Origin: Kineosporia sp. NBRC 101731
Lineage (GTDB): Bacteria; Actinomycetota; Actinomycetes; Actinomycetales; Kineosporiaceae
Assembly: GCF_030269305.1 (NCBI RefSeq)
Contig: NZ_BSTC01000003.1
Span: 558,001 to 622,000 of the forward strand
Reading direction: 5' to 3'
DNA length: 64,000 bases
In this document: positions 34,702-41,986 of the stretch, in pieces
Layout: each line of letters begins with the position of its first letter
Position numbering within the stretch: the stretch's first letter is position 1
Notes under the pieces: model-generated
Databases searched by the model: none
Seen by the model: only the letters and a program-made list of their open reading frames with translations
What the model was told of the DNA's origin: nothing
Translations under genes and position numbers: made by a program

Positions 34702-35915
34702 TCCCCTTCACCCGCCCGGCCGTGGTCGGCACCGAGATCGAGCATCTGCGCGCCGTCGTCGAGAGCGGTGCGCTCGCGGGCAACGGATCTACGGGCCGCG
34801 CGTGTGAGCGCCGGCTGGAGCGCGACACGGGGTGTCGGCGCGTGCTGCTGACACCCTCGTGCACGGCCGCGCTGGAACTGGCCGCCCTGGTCCTGGAGGT
34901 GGGTCCGGGCGACGAGGTGATCATGCCGAGCTTCACCTTTCCCTCCACCGCGAATGCTTTCGCGTTACGGGGCGCGCAGCTCGTGTTCGTCGACGTCCGG
35001 CCGGACACGCTGAACCTCGACGAGACCCTGATCGAGGCGGCCCTGACCGATCGCACCCGAGGCATCGTGCCGGTGCACTATGCCGGCGTCGGCTGTGCGA
35101 TGGACCCGATCCTGGAGATCGCGCGTGCCCACGGCCTGTGGGTCGTGGAAGACGCTGCCCAGGGGCTGGGCGCGACCTACCGCGACCGGGCGCTCGGCAC
35201 ACTGGGTGACATCGGCTGCCTGAGTTTTCACGCCACCAAGGGAGTGACCGCCGGCGGTGAGGGCGGTGCGATGCTGATCAACCTGCCGGAACTGACGCAG
35301 CGGGCCGAGATCGGTCAGGAGAAGGGCACCGACCGCAGCCGGTTCCAGCGCGGCGAGGTGGCCCGCTACACCTGGCAAGGGCTCGGGTCCAGCCATCTGA
35401 TGTCCGAGCTGCAGGCCGCCTTCCTGCTGGCCCAGCTGTCCGCGGCCGACCAGATGCAGAAGCGGCGCCGTGAGCTCTGGGACGGTTACGAGCAGGCCCT
35501 GCGGCCGGTTGCCCAGTATGTCGACCTGCCGGTGGTTCCGCCCGAGACACAGCACAATGCACATCTTTTCGGGCTGCGCACCAAGGACGCGGACGGGCGG
35601 GACACGCTCATCGCGGCCTTGCGGGAGGCGGGGGTCACCGCGACCACGCACTACGAGCCGCTGCACGGCTCACCCGCGGGCCGGCGGTACGGCCGGTTCA
35701 GCGGGACCGACCGGGTCACCACCGACTCCAGCCGCCGCCTGGTGCGGCTGCCGCTCTTCCACACCATGACCGACGCCGAGCACCGCACCGTCATCGACGC
35801 GGTACTGAGCCACTACCGCCGGAGCTCGAGGAGCGAGGCCGCGATGGGTGGAGTCGCGTCGGCTGAGGCCATGACCGGTGAGATGACGTCCGGCGAGGTT
35901 ACGGGGGACCGCTGA
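34698..35915 (+). CDS. wecE: dTDP-4-amino-4,6-dideoxygalactose transaminase, WecE/RffA-like
   Basis: PLP-dependent sugar aminotransferase of 405 aa converting dTDP-4-keto-6-deoxyglucose to dTDP-Fuc4N. MIPFTRPAVVGTE, LLTPSCTAALELAALVL, EVIMPSFTFPSTANAFALRG, VPVHYAGVGC and EDAAQGLGATY follow the E. coli WecE pattern almost throughout. The Schiff-base lysine is at position 181 (SFHATKGVTAGGEGG). A non-homologous tail of about 30 residues rich in Ser, Gly, Met and Glu extends the C-terminus beyond the usual about 376 aa. It overlaps wecD by 4 bases and the fusion gene by 1 base. Confidence 0.93.
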   Translation: MIPFTRPAVVGTEIEHLRAVVESGALAGNGSTGRACERRLERDTGCRRVLLTPSCTAALELAALVLEVGPGDEVIMPSFTFPSTANAFALRGAQLVFVDVRPDTLNLDETLIEAALTDRTRGIVPVHYAGVGCAMDPILEIARAHGLWVVEDAAQGLGATYRDRALGTLGDIGCLSFHATKGVTAGGEGGAMLINLPELTQRAEIGQEKGTDRSRFQRGEVARYTWQGLGSSHLMSELQAAFLLAQLSAADQMQKRRRELWDGYEQALRPVAQYVDLPVVPPETQHNAHLFGLRTKDADGRDTLIAALREAGVTATTHYEPLHGSPAGRRYGRFSGTDRVTTDSSRRLVRLPLFHTMTDAEHRTVIDAVLSHYRRSSRSEAAMGGVASAEAMTGEMTSGEVTGDR

Positions 35916-38149
35916 TGATTCACGTGCTGGGTTCCGACATCCCGCACCACAACGCGACGGTGCTGGCATTCTTCGACGAGATGCTGGCGCCGGAGCTGGA
36001 TCACCGTCCGCAGTTCTGGGTGGCGGGAGAGCCGCCGGGGCACTACCCGAACCTGGATGTCCGGGTCCTGCGCGGCCGGGCGGCCGTCACCCGGGCGGTG
36101 GCGCGGCGGGCGATGCTGAACCGGCGGGAGCGCTTCTTCCTGCACGGCCAGTTCTCCTCCGGCACCTGGACCGCCCTGCTGCTGCGGCTGGTGCGGCCCG
36201 ACCAGGTGAGCTGGCACATCTGGGGCGGTGACCTGCACGAGACCCGCCCGGGGCGCCCGGCCGCGCTGGCCTACCGGATGAGACGGCTGGCCCACCGCCG
36301 CGTCGGTCATGTCTACGGAACGCTCGGTGATCTGGACACGTACTCCCGCCGGCACCCACGCACCCCGGTGACGCCGCTCTACTTCCCGGGCCCGCACGCG
36401 TCTTTCAAGCCGTCCAGCGATCGGCAACGCCCCCGGCTCACGGTGCTGATCGGAAACTCGGGCGACCCCTCCAACCGTCACGTCGAGGCCCTGCGCGCCG
36501 TGCACGACCGGTTCGGGCCCGCCACCCGGGTGCTCCTGCCGACCGCCCACCCGGCGGGCAACCAGACCTACCTGAACCGGGTGCAGGCCGAGGCGGCCCT
36601 GCGGTTCGGTGCGGACAACGTCGAGATGATCACCGGATGGACCGGCCTGGAACAGTTCTCGGCGCGCATCGGCGACTGTGACCTGGCCTATCTGCCCGCC
36701 CGGCGGCAACAGGGCGTCGGCACGCTGTACCTGCTGCTGCGGCAGGGGGTGCCGGTCGTGCTGCACCGGGAGAACGGGTTCACGCTCGATCTGGCCCGGT
36801 CCGGGGTGCCGTTCCTGACCGACGACAACTGGGACGATGCTGCCCTCGTACGCTGCCGGGAGGCCCTGGCCGGCACCCGGGTCGAGGTGGCGCCCTTCGC
36901 CCCGGGCCGTCAGCCGTGGCTCTGGTCCCAGGTGGTGCGGGCCCCCGCGCCCGCCCTGCCTGCATTCTCGTTCGACGCCTGGTTCACGCTGCTCTTCCTG
37001 ATCACCAGTTACCTCGGCATCCCGCTGTCCTGGCTGCTGGTGAGGTTCTTCGACGTGCCCGCGGTACCGGCGGGGGCCGCGGGCGCCCTGCCCGTCCTGT
37101 TCTATGCGGTGTACCGGGCCGTCTACGCCGCACTGCCCGAAGGGAAACACCTGTCGGTCGTCCTCACCCACCGTGAGGCCGATCTGACCGTTGCGGCCCT
37201 GGCCTCTCTCGCCATCGGGTCGCTGGCTGCGTTCGTGGCCCGGAACGGGTTGCTCCTGCTGAGGATCGGCAGTTACCGGCTGGCGTTCTCACCCGGCATC
37301 CGGCTGGTGCCCCTCAAACGCTTCACCTACTACCTGATCCCGGCCGCCCTCATCGCCTACCTGCGTCACCCGACCCGGGCCCGCTGGCTGGCGTTCGCCG
37401 CGTCCACCACGGCCTTCGGCGCCCTCACCTACGTGGCCGTCGGCGGTACCCGGGCCAACCTGGCGGTCGCCGTGGCCCTCACGGCGCTGCTCGGGGCGAG
37501 CGACGGCCACCTGCCCGCCCAGGCCCTGCCGGCGCTGGGGGCCGCCGGTCTGCTCGGCATGTACCTGCTCGCCCTGGGCCGTTACCGCGACCAGTTGTCA
37601 GGACTGCACCCGCTGAACACGTTTCTCTTCCTCACCCGGGACACCTTCTCGCCGTGGGAACACCTGGCACTGATCGTGCGCCGTCGCGCGCAGATCGAGC
37701 ACCAGGGCCTGGCGCCGATCCTGCGGGACTTCCAGGTGTTCGTACCGCGCCGGCTGTGGCCCGGCCGCCCCGACATCACCCTGAACACGGCCAAGTACTT
37801 CACCTGGCGCGTCAACGGCGGGGAACGGGTGACGTCCTTGTCACCGACGCTGATCGGCTCGTCGTGGATCATGGGTGGGCCGGCCGGAGTACTGGCCGGG
37901 GCGGCCGCGACCGGCCTGATCATGCGTGCTTTCGACCACCTGCTCGAGAGTTCCGCCCGACCGCGGGAACGGCCCGGTGACGCGGTGCTGGCGGGGTTCG
38001 CCCTGGCCTCGGTGTTCAACGTCGCGGTGCTCGTGCGGGAAGGGCTGGACTCGTTCGTCTCCCGCACGGTGGTGCAGGCCGGGGTGTTCGGCGCCGGTGT
38101 CGGGGTGGCGCGAAGAATGAGTCGTCGCCTCGGAGGGGCCGCCCGGTGA
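35915..38149 (+). CDS. wecF-wzyE: Fuc4NAc transferase (WecF) fused to ECA-type polymerase (WzyE)
   Basis: One 744-aa frame joins two proteins that are separate neighbours in enterobacteria. Residues 1-345 are WecF (GT56): IHVLGSDIPHHN, FFLHGQF, WHIWGGDLHE, LIGNSGDPSN and RRQQGVGTLYLLLRQGVPVVLHREN. Residues 350-744 are WzyE with about ten membrane helices: FTLLFLITSYLGIPLS, FGALTYVAVGGTRAN (500-515), LFLTRDTFSPWEHLAL (571-586), HQGLAPILRDF, LWPGRPDITLNTAKYFTW and REGLDSFVSR (708-717). The first WzyE membrane helix appears replaced by the WecF part. The frame is continuous. It would add Fuc4NAc to the lipid-linked disaccharide on the cytoplasmic side and polymerise repeats outside. Confidence 0.92.
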   Translation: MIHVLGSDIPHHNATVLAFFDEMLAPELDHRPQFWVAGEPPGHYPNLDVRVLRGRAAVTRAVARRAMLNRRERFFLHGQFSSGTWTALLLRLVRPDQVSWHIWGGDLHETRPGRPAALAYRMRRLAHRRVGHVYGTLGDLDTYSRRHPRTPVTPLYFPGPHASFKPSSDRQRPRLTVLIGNSGDPSNRHVEALRAVHDRFGPATRVLLPTAHPAGNQTYLNRVQAEAALRFGADNVEMITGWTGLEQFSARIGDCDLAYLPARRQQGVGTLYLLLRQGVPVVLHRENGFTLDLARSGVPFLTDDNWDDAALVRCREALAGTRVEVAPFAPGRQPWLWSQVVRAPAPALPAFSFDAWFTLLFLITSYLGIPLSWLLVRFFDVPAVPAGAAGALPVLFYAVYRAVYAALPEGKHLSVVLTHREADLTVAALASLAIGSLAAFVARNGLLLLRIGSYRLAFSPGIRLVPLKRFTYYLIPAALIAYLRHPTRARWLAFAASTTAFGALTYVAVGGTRANLAVAVALTALLGASDGHLPAQALPALGAAGLLGMYLLALGRYRDQLSGLHPLNTFLFLTRDTFSPWEHLALIVRRRAQIEHQGLAPILRDFQVFVPRRLWPGRPDITLNTAKYFTWRVNGGERVTSLSPTLIGSSWIMGGPAGVLAGAAATGLIMRAFDHLLESSARPRERPGDAVLAGFALASVFNVAVLVREGLDSFVSRTVVQAGVFGAGVGVARRMSRRLGGAAR

Positions 38150-38871
38150 CCGCCCATCCGTGCTACGAGCTACGCGGCCTCAGCGTGGTCGCCTATCCCG
38201 ACGAGGCCCGTCTGCTCGAGGAGATCTTCACCGGAGGTGCCGTCACCCCCGGGCTGATGATCGCGATGAACGCGGAGAAGATCGTCGCCGCCGAGACGGA
38301 TCCCGCTCTGCGGCACAGCATCGAGCAGGCCGAGTTCCGGTATGCGGACGGCATCAGCGTGGTGCTGGCGGTGCGGCGCAAGCACGCCGTGCGGCTGGTG
38401 CGGATCACCGGCGCCGATCTGTGGCGCAGCCTGATGGCCCGCGCCGTCATCGAGGGCGCCGGCGTGTTCCTGCTTGGCGGCCTGCCCGAGGTGGCGGCCG
38501 AGGTGGAGCGGAAACTACGGCACGAGTGGAACGTTCACGTGGTCGGTAGCCGCCACGGCTACTTCGCGGACGGTGACCGGGCCGAGGTGATGCGGGAGAT
38601 CCGGGACAGTGGCGCGGCGATCGTCACGGTCGCGCTCGGCTCACCGAAGCAGGAGATCTTCATGCACGAGTGCCGCCGGATGCATCCGGCGCTGTACATC
38701 GGGGTGGGAGGCACGTTCGACGTGGTGAGCGGCACGGTACGCCGGGCCCCGGCGGCGCTGCGCCGGTGCGGTCTGGAGTGGTGCTACCGCATCCTGTCCC
38801 AGCCCAGCCGCCTCTTCCGGGCCGGGCGTCTGATCCGGTTCGCGGTCTACCACGTCAGGAATCGGCTGTGA
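38146..38871 (+). CDS. wecG: UDP-ManNAcA transferase, WecG subfamily
   Basis: WecG/TagA/CpsF glycosyltransferase of 241 aa. It matches WecG rather than TagA across its length: AMNAEKIVAAE, AEFRYADGISVVLAVRRKH, ITGADLWRSLMARA, VFLLGG, WNVHVVGSRHGYF, IVTVALGSPKQEIFMHECR, YIGVGGTFDVVSGTVRRAP and GLEWCYRILSQPSR. It would transfer ManNAcA to undecaprenyl-PP-GlcNAc. It starts at a GTG overlapping the fusion stop (GTGA), with a GGAGG site. It converges on the dehydratase gene with a 17-base overlap. Confidence 0.93.
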   Translation: MTAHPCYELRGLSVVAYPDEARLLEEIFTGGAVTPGLMIAMNAEKIVAAETDPALRHSIEQAEFRYADGISVVLAVRRKHAVRLVRITGADLWRSLMARAVIEGAGVFLLGGLPEVAAEVERKLRHEWNVHVVGSRHGYFADGDRAEVMREIRDSGAAIVTVALGSPKQEIFMHECRRMHPALYIGVGGTFDVVSGTVRRAPAALRRCGLEWCYRILSQPSRLFRAGRLIRFAVYHVRNRL

Positions 38872-39811
38872 ACCAGTCCGGGTGCTCGCGGTACCAGGCC
38901 ACCGTCGCGGCCAGGCCCTGGGCGAACGGGATCCGGGGCCGGAAGCCGAGTTCGTCCGTGATCTTCGAGGAGTCCAGGGAATACCGGGCGTCGTGCCCCG
39001 GCCGGTCGGGCACCGAGGCGACCCGATCGGCATCGGCGCCCACGGCGTCCAGAAGCATCTGGGTCAGCTCACGATTGCTGATCTCGAACCCGCCGCCGAT
39101 GTTGTAGGTCTGACCGCCCCGCCCCCGCTCGGCCACCAGGGCGAGGGCGCGGCAGTGGTCTTCCACGTGCAGCCACTCCCGCACGTTGAGCCCGTCGCCG
39201 TACAGCGGAACGGTCTGGCCGCGCAGCAGATTCAGCACGAAGCGGGGGATCAGCTTCTCCGGGTGCTGGCGGGGGCCGTAGTTGTTGGAGCAGCGGGTCA
39301 CCACCACGTCGAGGCCGTGCGTGCGCGCGTAGGCGCGGGCCATCAGGTCGGCCCCGGCCTTGCTCGCGCTGTACGGTGAGTTCGGGAGCAAGGGCTGCTT
39401 CTCGTCCCAGGAGCCGTGCGCGATCGAGCCGTAGACCTCGTCCGTGGAGACGTGCACGAACCGGATACCGGCCCGGGCGGCGGACTCCAGCAGCACGTGC
39501 GTGCCGACCACGTTGGTACGGCTGAACTCCACCGAGCCCGCGATCGACCGGTCCACATGGGTCTCGGCGGCGAGGTGCACCACCAGGTCGGCCGCCGCCA
39601 TCAGGCCGTCGACCACAGGACGGTCGAGAATGTCCCCGACCGCCAGGTTCAGACGCGGGTGAGGGCTCAGGTTCCGGCGGTTCCCGGCGTAGGTCAGCTT
39701 GTCGAGCACGGTGATCCGGGCCTCGGCGAAGGCCGGGTAGCGGCCTGCCAGAAGACCTTCGACGAAATGGGAACCGATGAATCCGGCCCCACCGGTCACA
39801 AGAATCTCCAC
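38855..39811 (-). CDS. rffG: dTDP-glucose 4,6-dehydratase (RmlB/RffG)
   Basis: Extended SDR of 318 aa that makes dTDP-4-keto-6-deoxyglucose, the substrate of WecE. It has GGAGFIGSHF (NAD site), DKLTYAGNRRNL, AETHVDRSI, the catalytic Thr-Asp-Glu in VSTDEVYGS and YSASKAGAD (YxxxK), then CSNNYGPRQHPEKLIPR and YGDGLNVREWLHVEDHCRA. It is convergent with the wec operon, so it is separately transcribed. The GTG at 39811 was chosen over the adjacent upstream GTG because of spacing from the GGGGGG tract. Confidence 0.93.
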   Translation of the reverse strand: MEILVTGGAGFIGSHFVEGLLAGRYPAFAEARITVLDKLTYAGNRRNLSPHPRLNLAVGDILDRPVVDGLMAAADLVVHLAAETHVDRSIAGSVEFSRTNVVGTHVLLESAARAGIRFVHVSTDEVYGSIAHGSWDEKQPLLPNSPYSASKAGADLMARAYARTHGLDVVVTRCSNNYGPRQHPEKLIPRFVLNLLRGQTVPLYGDGLNVREWLHVEDHCRALALVAERGRGGQTYNIGGGFEISNRELTQMLLDAVGADADRVASVPDRPGHDARYSLDSSKITDELGFRPRIPFAQGLAATVAWYREHPDWFTADS

Positions 39812-39872
39812 CACGCAGCCCCCCAGCCCGGTTCCGGATCCCGACCCTAGCGCCGGTGACGGCCGGCCGGGA

Positions 39873-40472
39873 TCAGGGGGCAGCGGTGGGACGGCCCAGG
39901 TACAGGACGTCCGGGGCACCGACCTCGAGCGTCCGGAACCCCAGGCGCTCGTAGAAACCGAGAGCGCGGGTGTTGGCCGGATCCATACCCAGGTACACGG
40001 CGGGTGCACCGGCCGCGTGCACCGCCTGGAGGAACCGTTCGATCAGGGCCCGGCCGTGGCCACCGCCCTGAACCTGCGGCAGCAGATCGATATGAAGGTG
40101 CGCCGGATAGGCCTCCAGGCCCGGCACCAGCATGTTCTCCGGATGCAGGCCCAGCTCCAGCAGTTCGCGGTCGGACGCGGCCGGTTCGCCCGGGTAGTGC
40201 TCCAGCAGTCGCGGAACCCAGATCTGCCGGTAGCGCCGCACGTACGCCGGGGTGTCGGCGGTACCGAGCACGTAGCCCACCGGCAGGTCGTCGTCGGTGA
40301 GCACGAACGCGAACTGCGGCTCCAGCGTCAGGTAGGGCGCGGCGAAGAGGTCACCCAGCAGCTCGTCACTACCGAACTTTCCCCGCGCGTCGTTGCCCGC
40401 GGCCCCGGTGCGTACACAGATGTCGTAGCAGGCGGCGAGGTCGCCGGCCCGGTACGGACGAATCGTCAGCAT
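39873..40472 (-). CDS. GNAT-family N-acetyltransferase
   Basis: Acetyltransferase of 199 aa beginning LTIRPYRAGDLAACYDIC. The acetyl-CoA loop is in LLPQVQGGGHGRALIERFL and the C-terminal strand in MDPANTRALGFYERLGFRTL. A long insertion between the first strands (YRQIWVPRLLEHYPG) resembles GNATs related to the acetyltransferase-like part of O-GlcNAcase. It lies 61 bases upstream of the dehydratase, on the same strand. The substrate is unknown. Confidence 0.82.
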   Translation of the reverse strand: MLTIRPYRAGDLAACYDICVRTGAAGNDARGKFGSDELLGDLFAAPYLTLEPQFAFVLTDDDLPVGYVLGTADTPAYVRRYRQIWVPRLLEHYPGEPAASDRELLELGLHPENMLVPGLEAYPAHLHIDLLPQVQGGGHGRALIERFLQAVHAAGAPAVYLGMDPANTRALGFYERLGFRTLEVGAPDVLYLGRPTAAP

Positions 40473-40530
40473 CCTGTGGAGTCTTCCCCACCAGGGGATG
40501 AAGGGGGAAGCAGAACCACTGCACGATGAG

Positions 40531-40544
40531 GGGACCTTCGCCCA
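40531..40544. promoter_or_regulatory. DosR/DevR-type box upstream of the universal stress gene
   Basis: GGGACCTTCGCCCA resembles the actinobacterial DosR/DevR dormancy box (GGGACTTTNGNCCC core). It lies 55 bases before the usp start, where response-regulator activation would be expected. Universal stress genes are classical DosR targets in mycobacteria. Confidence 0.5.
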
Positions 40545-40598
40545 TGGACGCTGTGCGGGGGCTGAAGCAGACTGGGGGCAGCGGGTAAGGAGCTGATC

Positions 40599-41429
40599 AT
40601 GACGTTCAAGACACGTAAGACCGTTGTCGGCTACGACGGGTCTCGGTCTGCGCAGGCCGCCCTGGACTGGGCCGCGGTCGACGCTGCCGAGCGGGGCTCG
40701 GAACTACTCGTCCTGCACGTGGCCGAGTTCGGTCCGGCGGAGCACGACGGGGGCAGCACACCGGAGCCGCTGGGACGGGCCTCGACCACGCTGCTGGAAG
40801 ACGGGCTGGCCCGGGTGCGCCGCCTGGCGCCCGATCTGCCGGTGACGCTGGAGACGAGTCTGGCCGGCATCAGCCGGTCGCTGGTCACGGCCTCGTGCAC
40901 GGCGGAGATGGTGGTGCTGGGCGTGCCGGAGCACCGGACCGTCGAGGGCCAGGTCCTCGGTAACACCACCGCGGCCGTCGTGGCGCGGGCCCACTGCCCC
41001 GTCGTCGTGGTCAGCCCGGGGGCGGGAGTTGCCCGCGGCCGGTGCGTGACCGTGGGGTACGACGGTTCCGCCGGTGCCGAGCGGGCCCTGTCCTTCGCCG
41101 CCGAGCGGGCGGGCCGTCAGGACGTGCCGCTGGTGGTCACCGTGGCCTACGAGGACGCGCAGGGAACACAGGACACTCAGGGAACACAGGCGGCGACCCG
41201 GCTCGGGGAGCTGGCCGTCACCTGGGTGCACCGTTGCTTCCCCGGGGTACAGGCACGGTACGAGCTGGTCGAGGGAACGGCCGTGCCGGTGCTCTCCGAC
41301 GCCTCCCACGGCTGCGGGATCGTCGTGGTCGGTAACCGGGGCCGGGGCCTGACCGCCGACCTGCTCACCGGATCGGTGGGGAACGGGCTCATCACCCGCT
41401 CGCACAGCCCTCTGGCGGTCGTGCACTAG
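40599..41429 (+). CDS. universal stress protein with two USP domains
   Basis: Tandem USP protein of 276 aa, with domains at about 5-145 and 148-276. Both ATP-binding motifs are recognisable, clearest in the second (VVVGNRGRGLTADLLTGSVGNGLI, G-x2-G-x9-GS type). The first is GVPEHRTVEGQVLGNTT. A short QGTQDTQGTQ repeat sits in the second domain. An AAGGAG ribosome site precedes the ATG. DosR-type boxes lie before and directly after the gene, suggesting hypoxia or NO control. Confidence 0.9.
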   Translation: MTFKTRKTVVGYDGSRSAQAALDWAAVDAAERGSELLVLHVAEFGPAEHDGGSTPEPLGRASTTLLEDGLARVRRLAPDLPVTLETSLAGISRSLVTASCTAEMVVLGVPEHRTVEGQVLGNTTAAVVARAHCPVVVVSPGAGVARGRCVTVGYDGSAGAERALSFAAERAGRQDVPLVVTVAYEDAQGTQDTQGTQAATRLGELAVTWVHRCFPGVQARYELVEGTAVPVLSDASHGCGIVVVGNRGRGLTADLLTGSVGNGLITRSHSPLAVVH

Positions 41430-41430
41430 C

Positions 41431-41445
41431 CATACCGAAAGTCCC
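41431..41445. promoter_or_regulatory. DosR/DevR-type half box after the usp gene
   Basis: On the minus strand this reads GGGACTTTCGGTATG, matching the first half of the dormancy-box consensus. It begins one base after the usp stop codon. No minus-strand gene follows, so the controlled transcript, if any, is unclear. Confidence 0.35.
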
Positions 41446-41448
41446 TTT

Positions 41449-41501
41449 TCAGCGCGCTCTCGCACACCCCGCCCTTCGACAAGGCGTGCGAAGCGCGCTG
41501 A
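41449..41501. repeat. long hairpin downstream of usp
   Basis: TCAGCGCGCT pairs perfectly with AGCGCGCTGA. Inside it TCGCAC pairs with GTGCGA and GCC with GGC, giving an extended stem. It is probably a transcription terminator for usp, although no U-tract follows. Confidence 0.6.
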
Positions 41502-41937
41502 CTCATGCTATGACCGCGAAAATCGCTGCGGAACTCCAGGAAATCAGTGTGACTAAGACGAGTGTCACGTAACGCCGGAAGTTCTTTCGGCGATGTCTCC
41601 GAAACGCCTTGCTCCGGCGCGCTCCGGACCAGGTTCTCCGGTGGTCGCCGACCCCTGGGCCGGGCATATTTGTGGCGCAACAAAATTCACTTGGCTTGAC
41701 ACTCTGCAGACCCGGCCGGTGTTCGTGTACCGGATCCCGGCGGTGTTCTTCTTCGGGGTCGGGGTGGTGCCGGGGATGGTCGCCACCACTGTCTTCGCGA
41801 TCCCGCCGGCCTGGGCTCCGTGGTCGTGCGCGGTATCAGCACCCCGGACGTCGGCGCGGGCGGTGGGTCGTTCCGCGGCCTCGCCCCGGTGGGCAGCGGA
41901 TCCGGCTGCGGATATCGACGCGAACCCGGACGTCCCG
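41502..41937. other. long intergenic region without a convincing gene
   Basis: About 440 bases separate the usp hairpin from the motif before the monooxygenase. Two further small inverted repeats occur: GTGAC-N10-GTCAC at 41549-41568 and a CGCCG/CGGCG stem at 41573-41592. A plus-strand stretch at about 41700-41830 (VFVYRIPAVFFFGVGVVPGMV) has strongly G/C-biased third positions and a hydrophobic character. It has no ribosome site or recognised family, so it may be a gene remnant. Confidence 0.45.
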
Positions 41938-41962
41938 TAATCTCTATTATCTTAGTAGAGAA
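41938..41962. promoter_or_regulatory. bipartite motif TAATCTC-N10-GTAGAGAA before the second monooxygenase
   Basis: Same two half-sites and the same 10-base spacing as at 11767-11791. It is also internally symmetric (TCTCTA-N9-TAGAGA). It ends 24 bases before the luciferase-like monooxygenase ATG, so it covers the promoter. Confidence 0.55.
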
Positions 41963-41986
41963 ACGGAAGGCGGTCCGAAACAGCGC

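Noticed and set aside
41426-41683. Possible 85-aa minus-strand gene after usp
   Set aside because: It reads straight through the DosR-like box and the long hairpin, has no ribosome site and no recognisable domain.
41593-41940. Possible 115-aa plus-strand gene before the monooxygenase
   Set aside because: Only the middle has good codon bias, the start lacks a ribosome site and the end is low-complexity; noted as a possible remnant rather than a gene.
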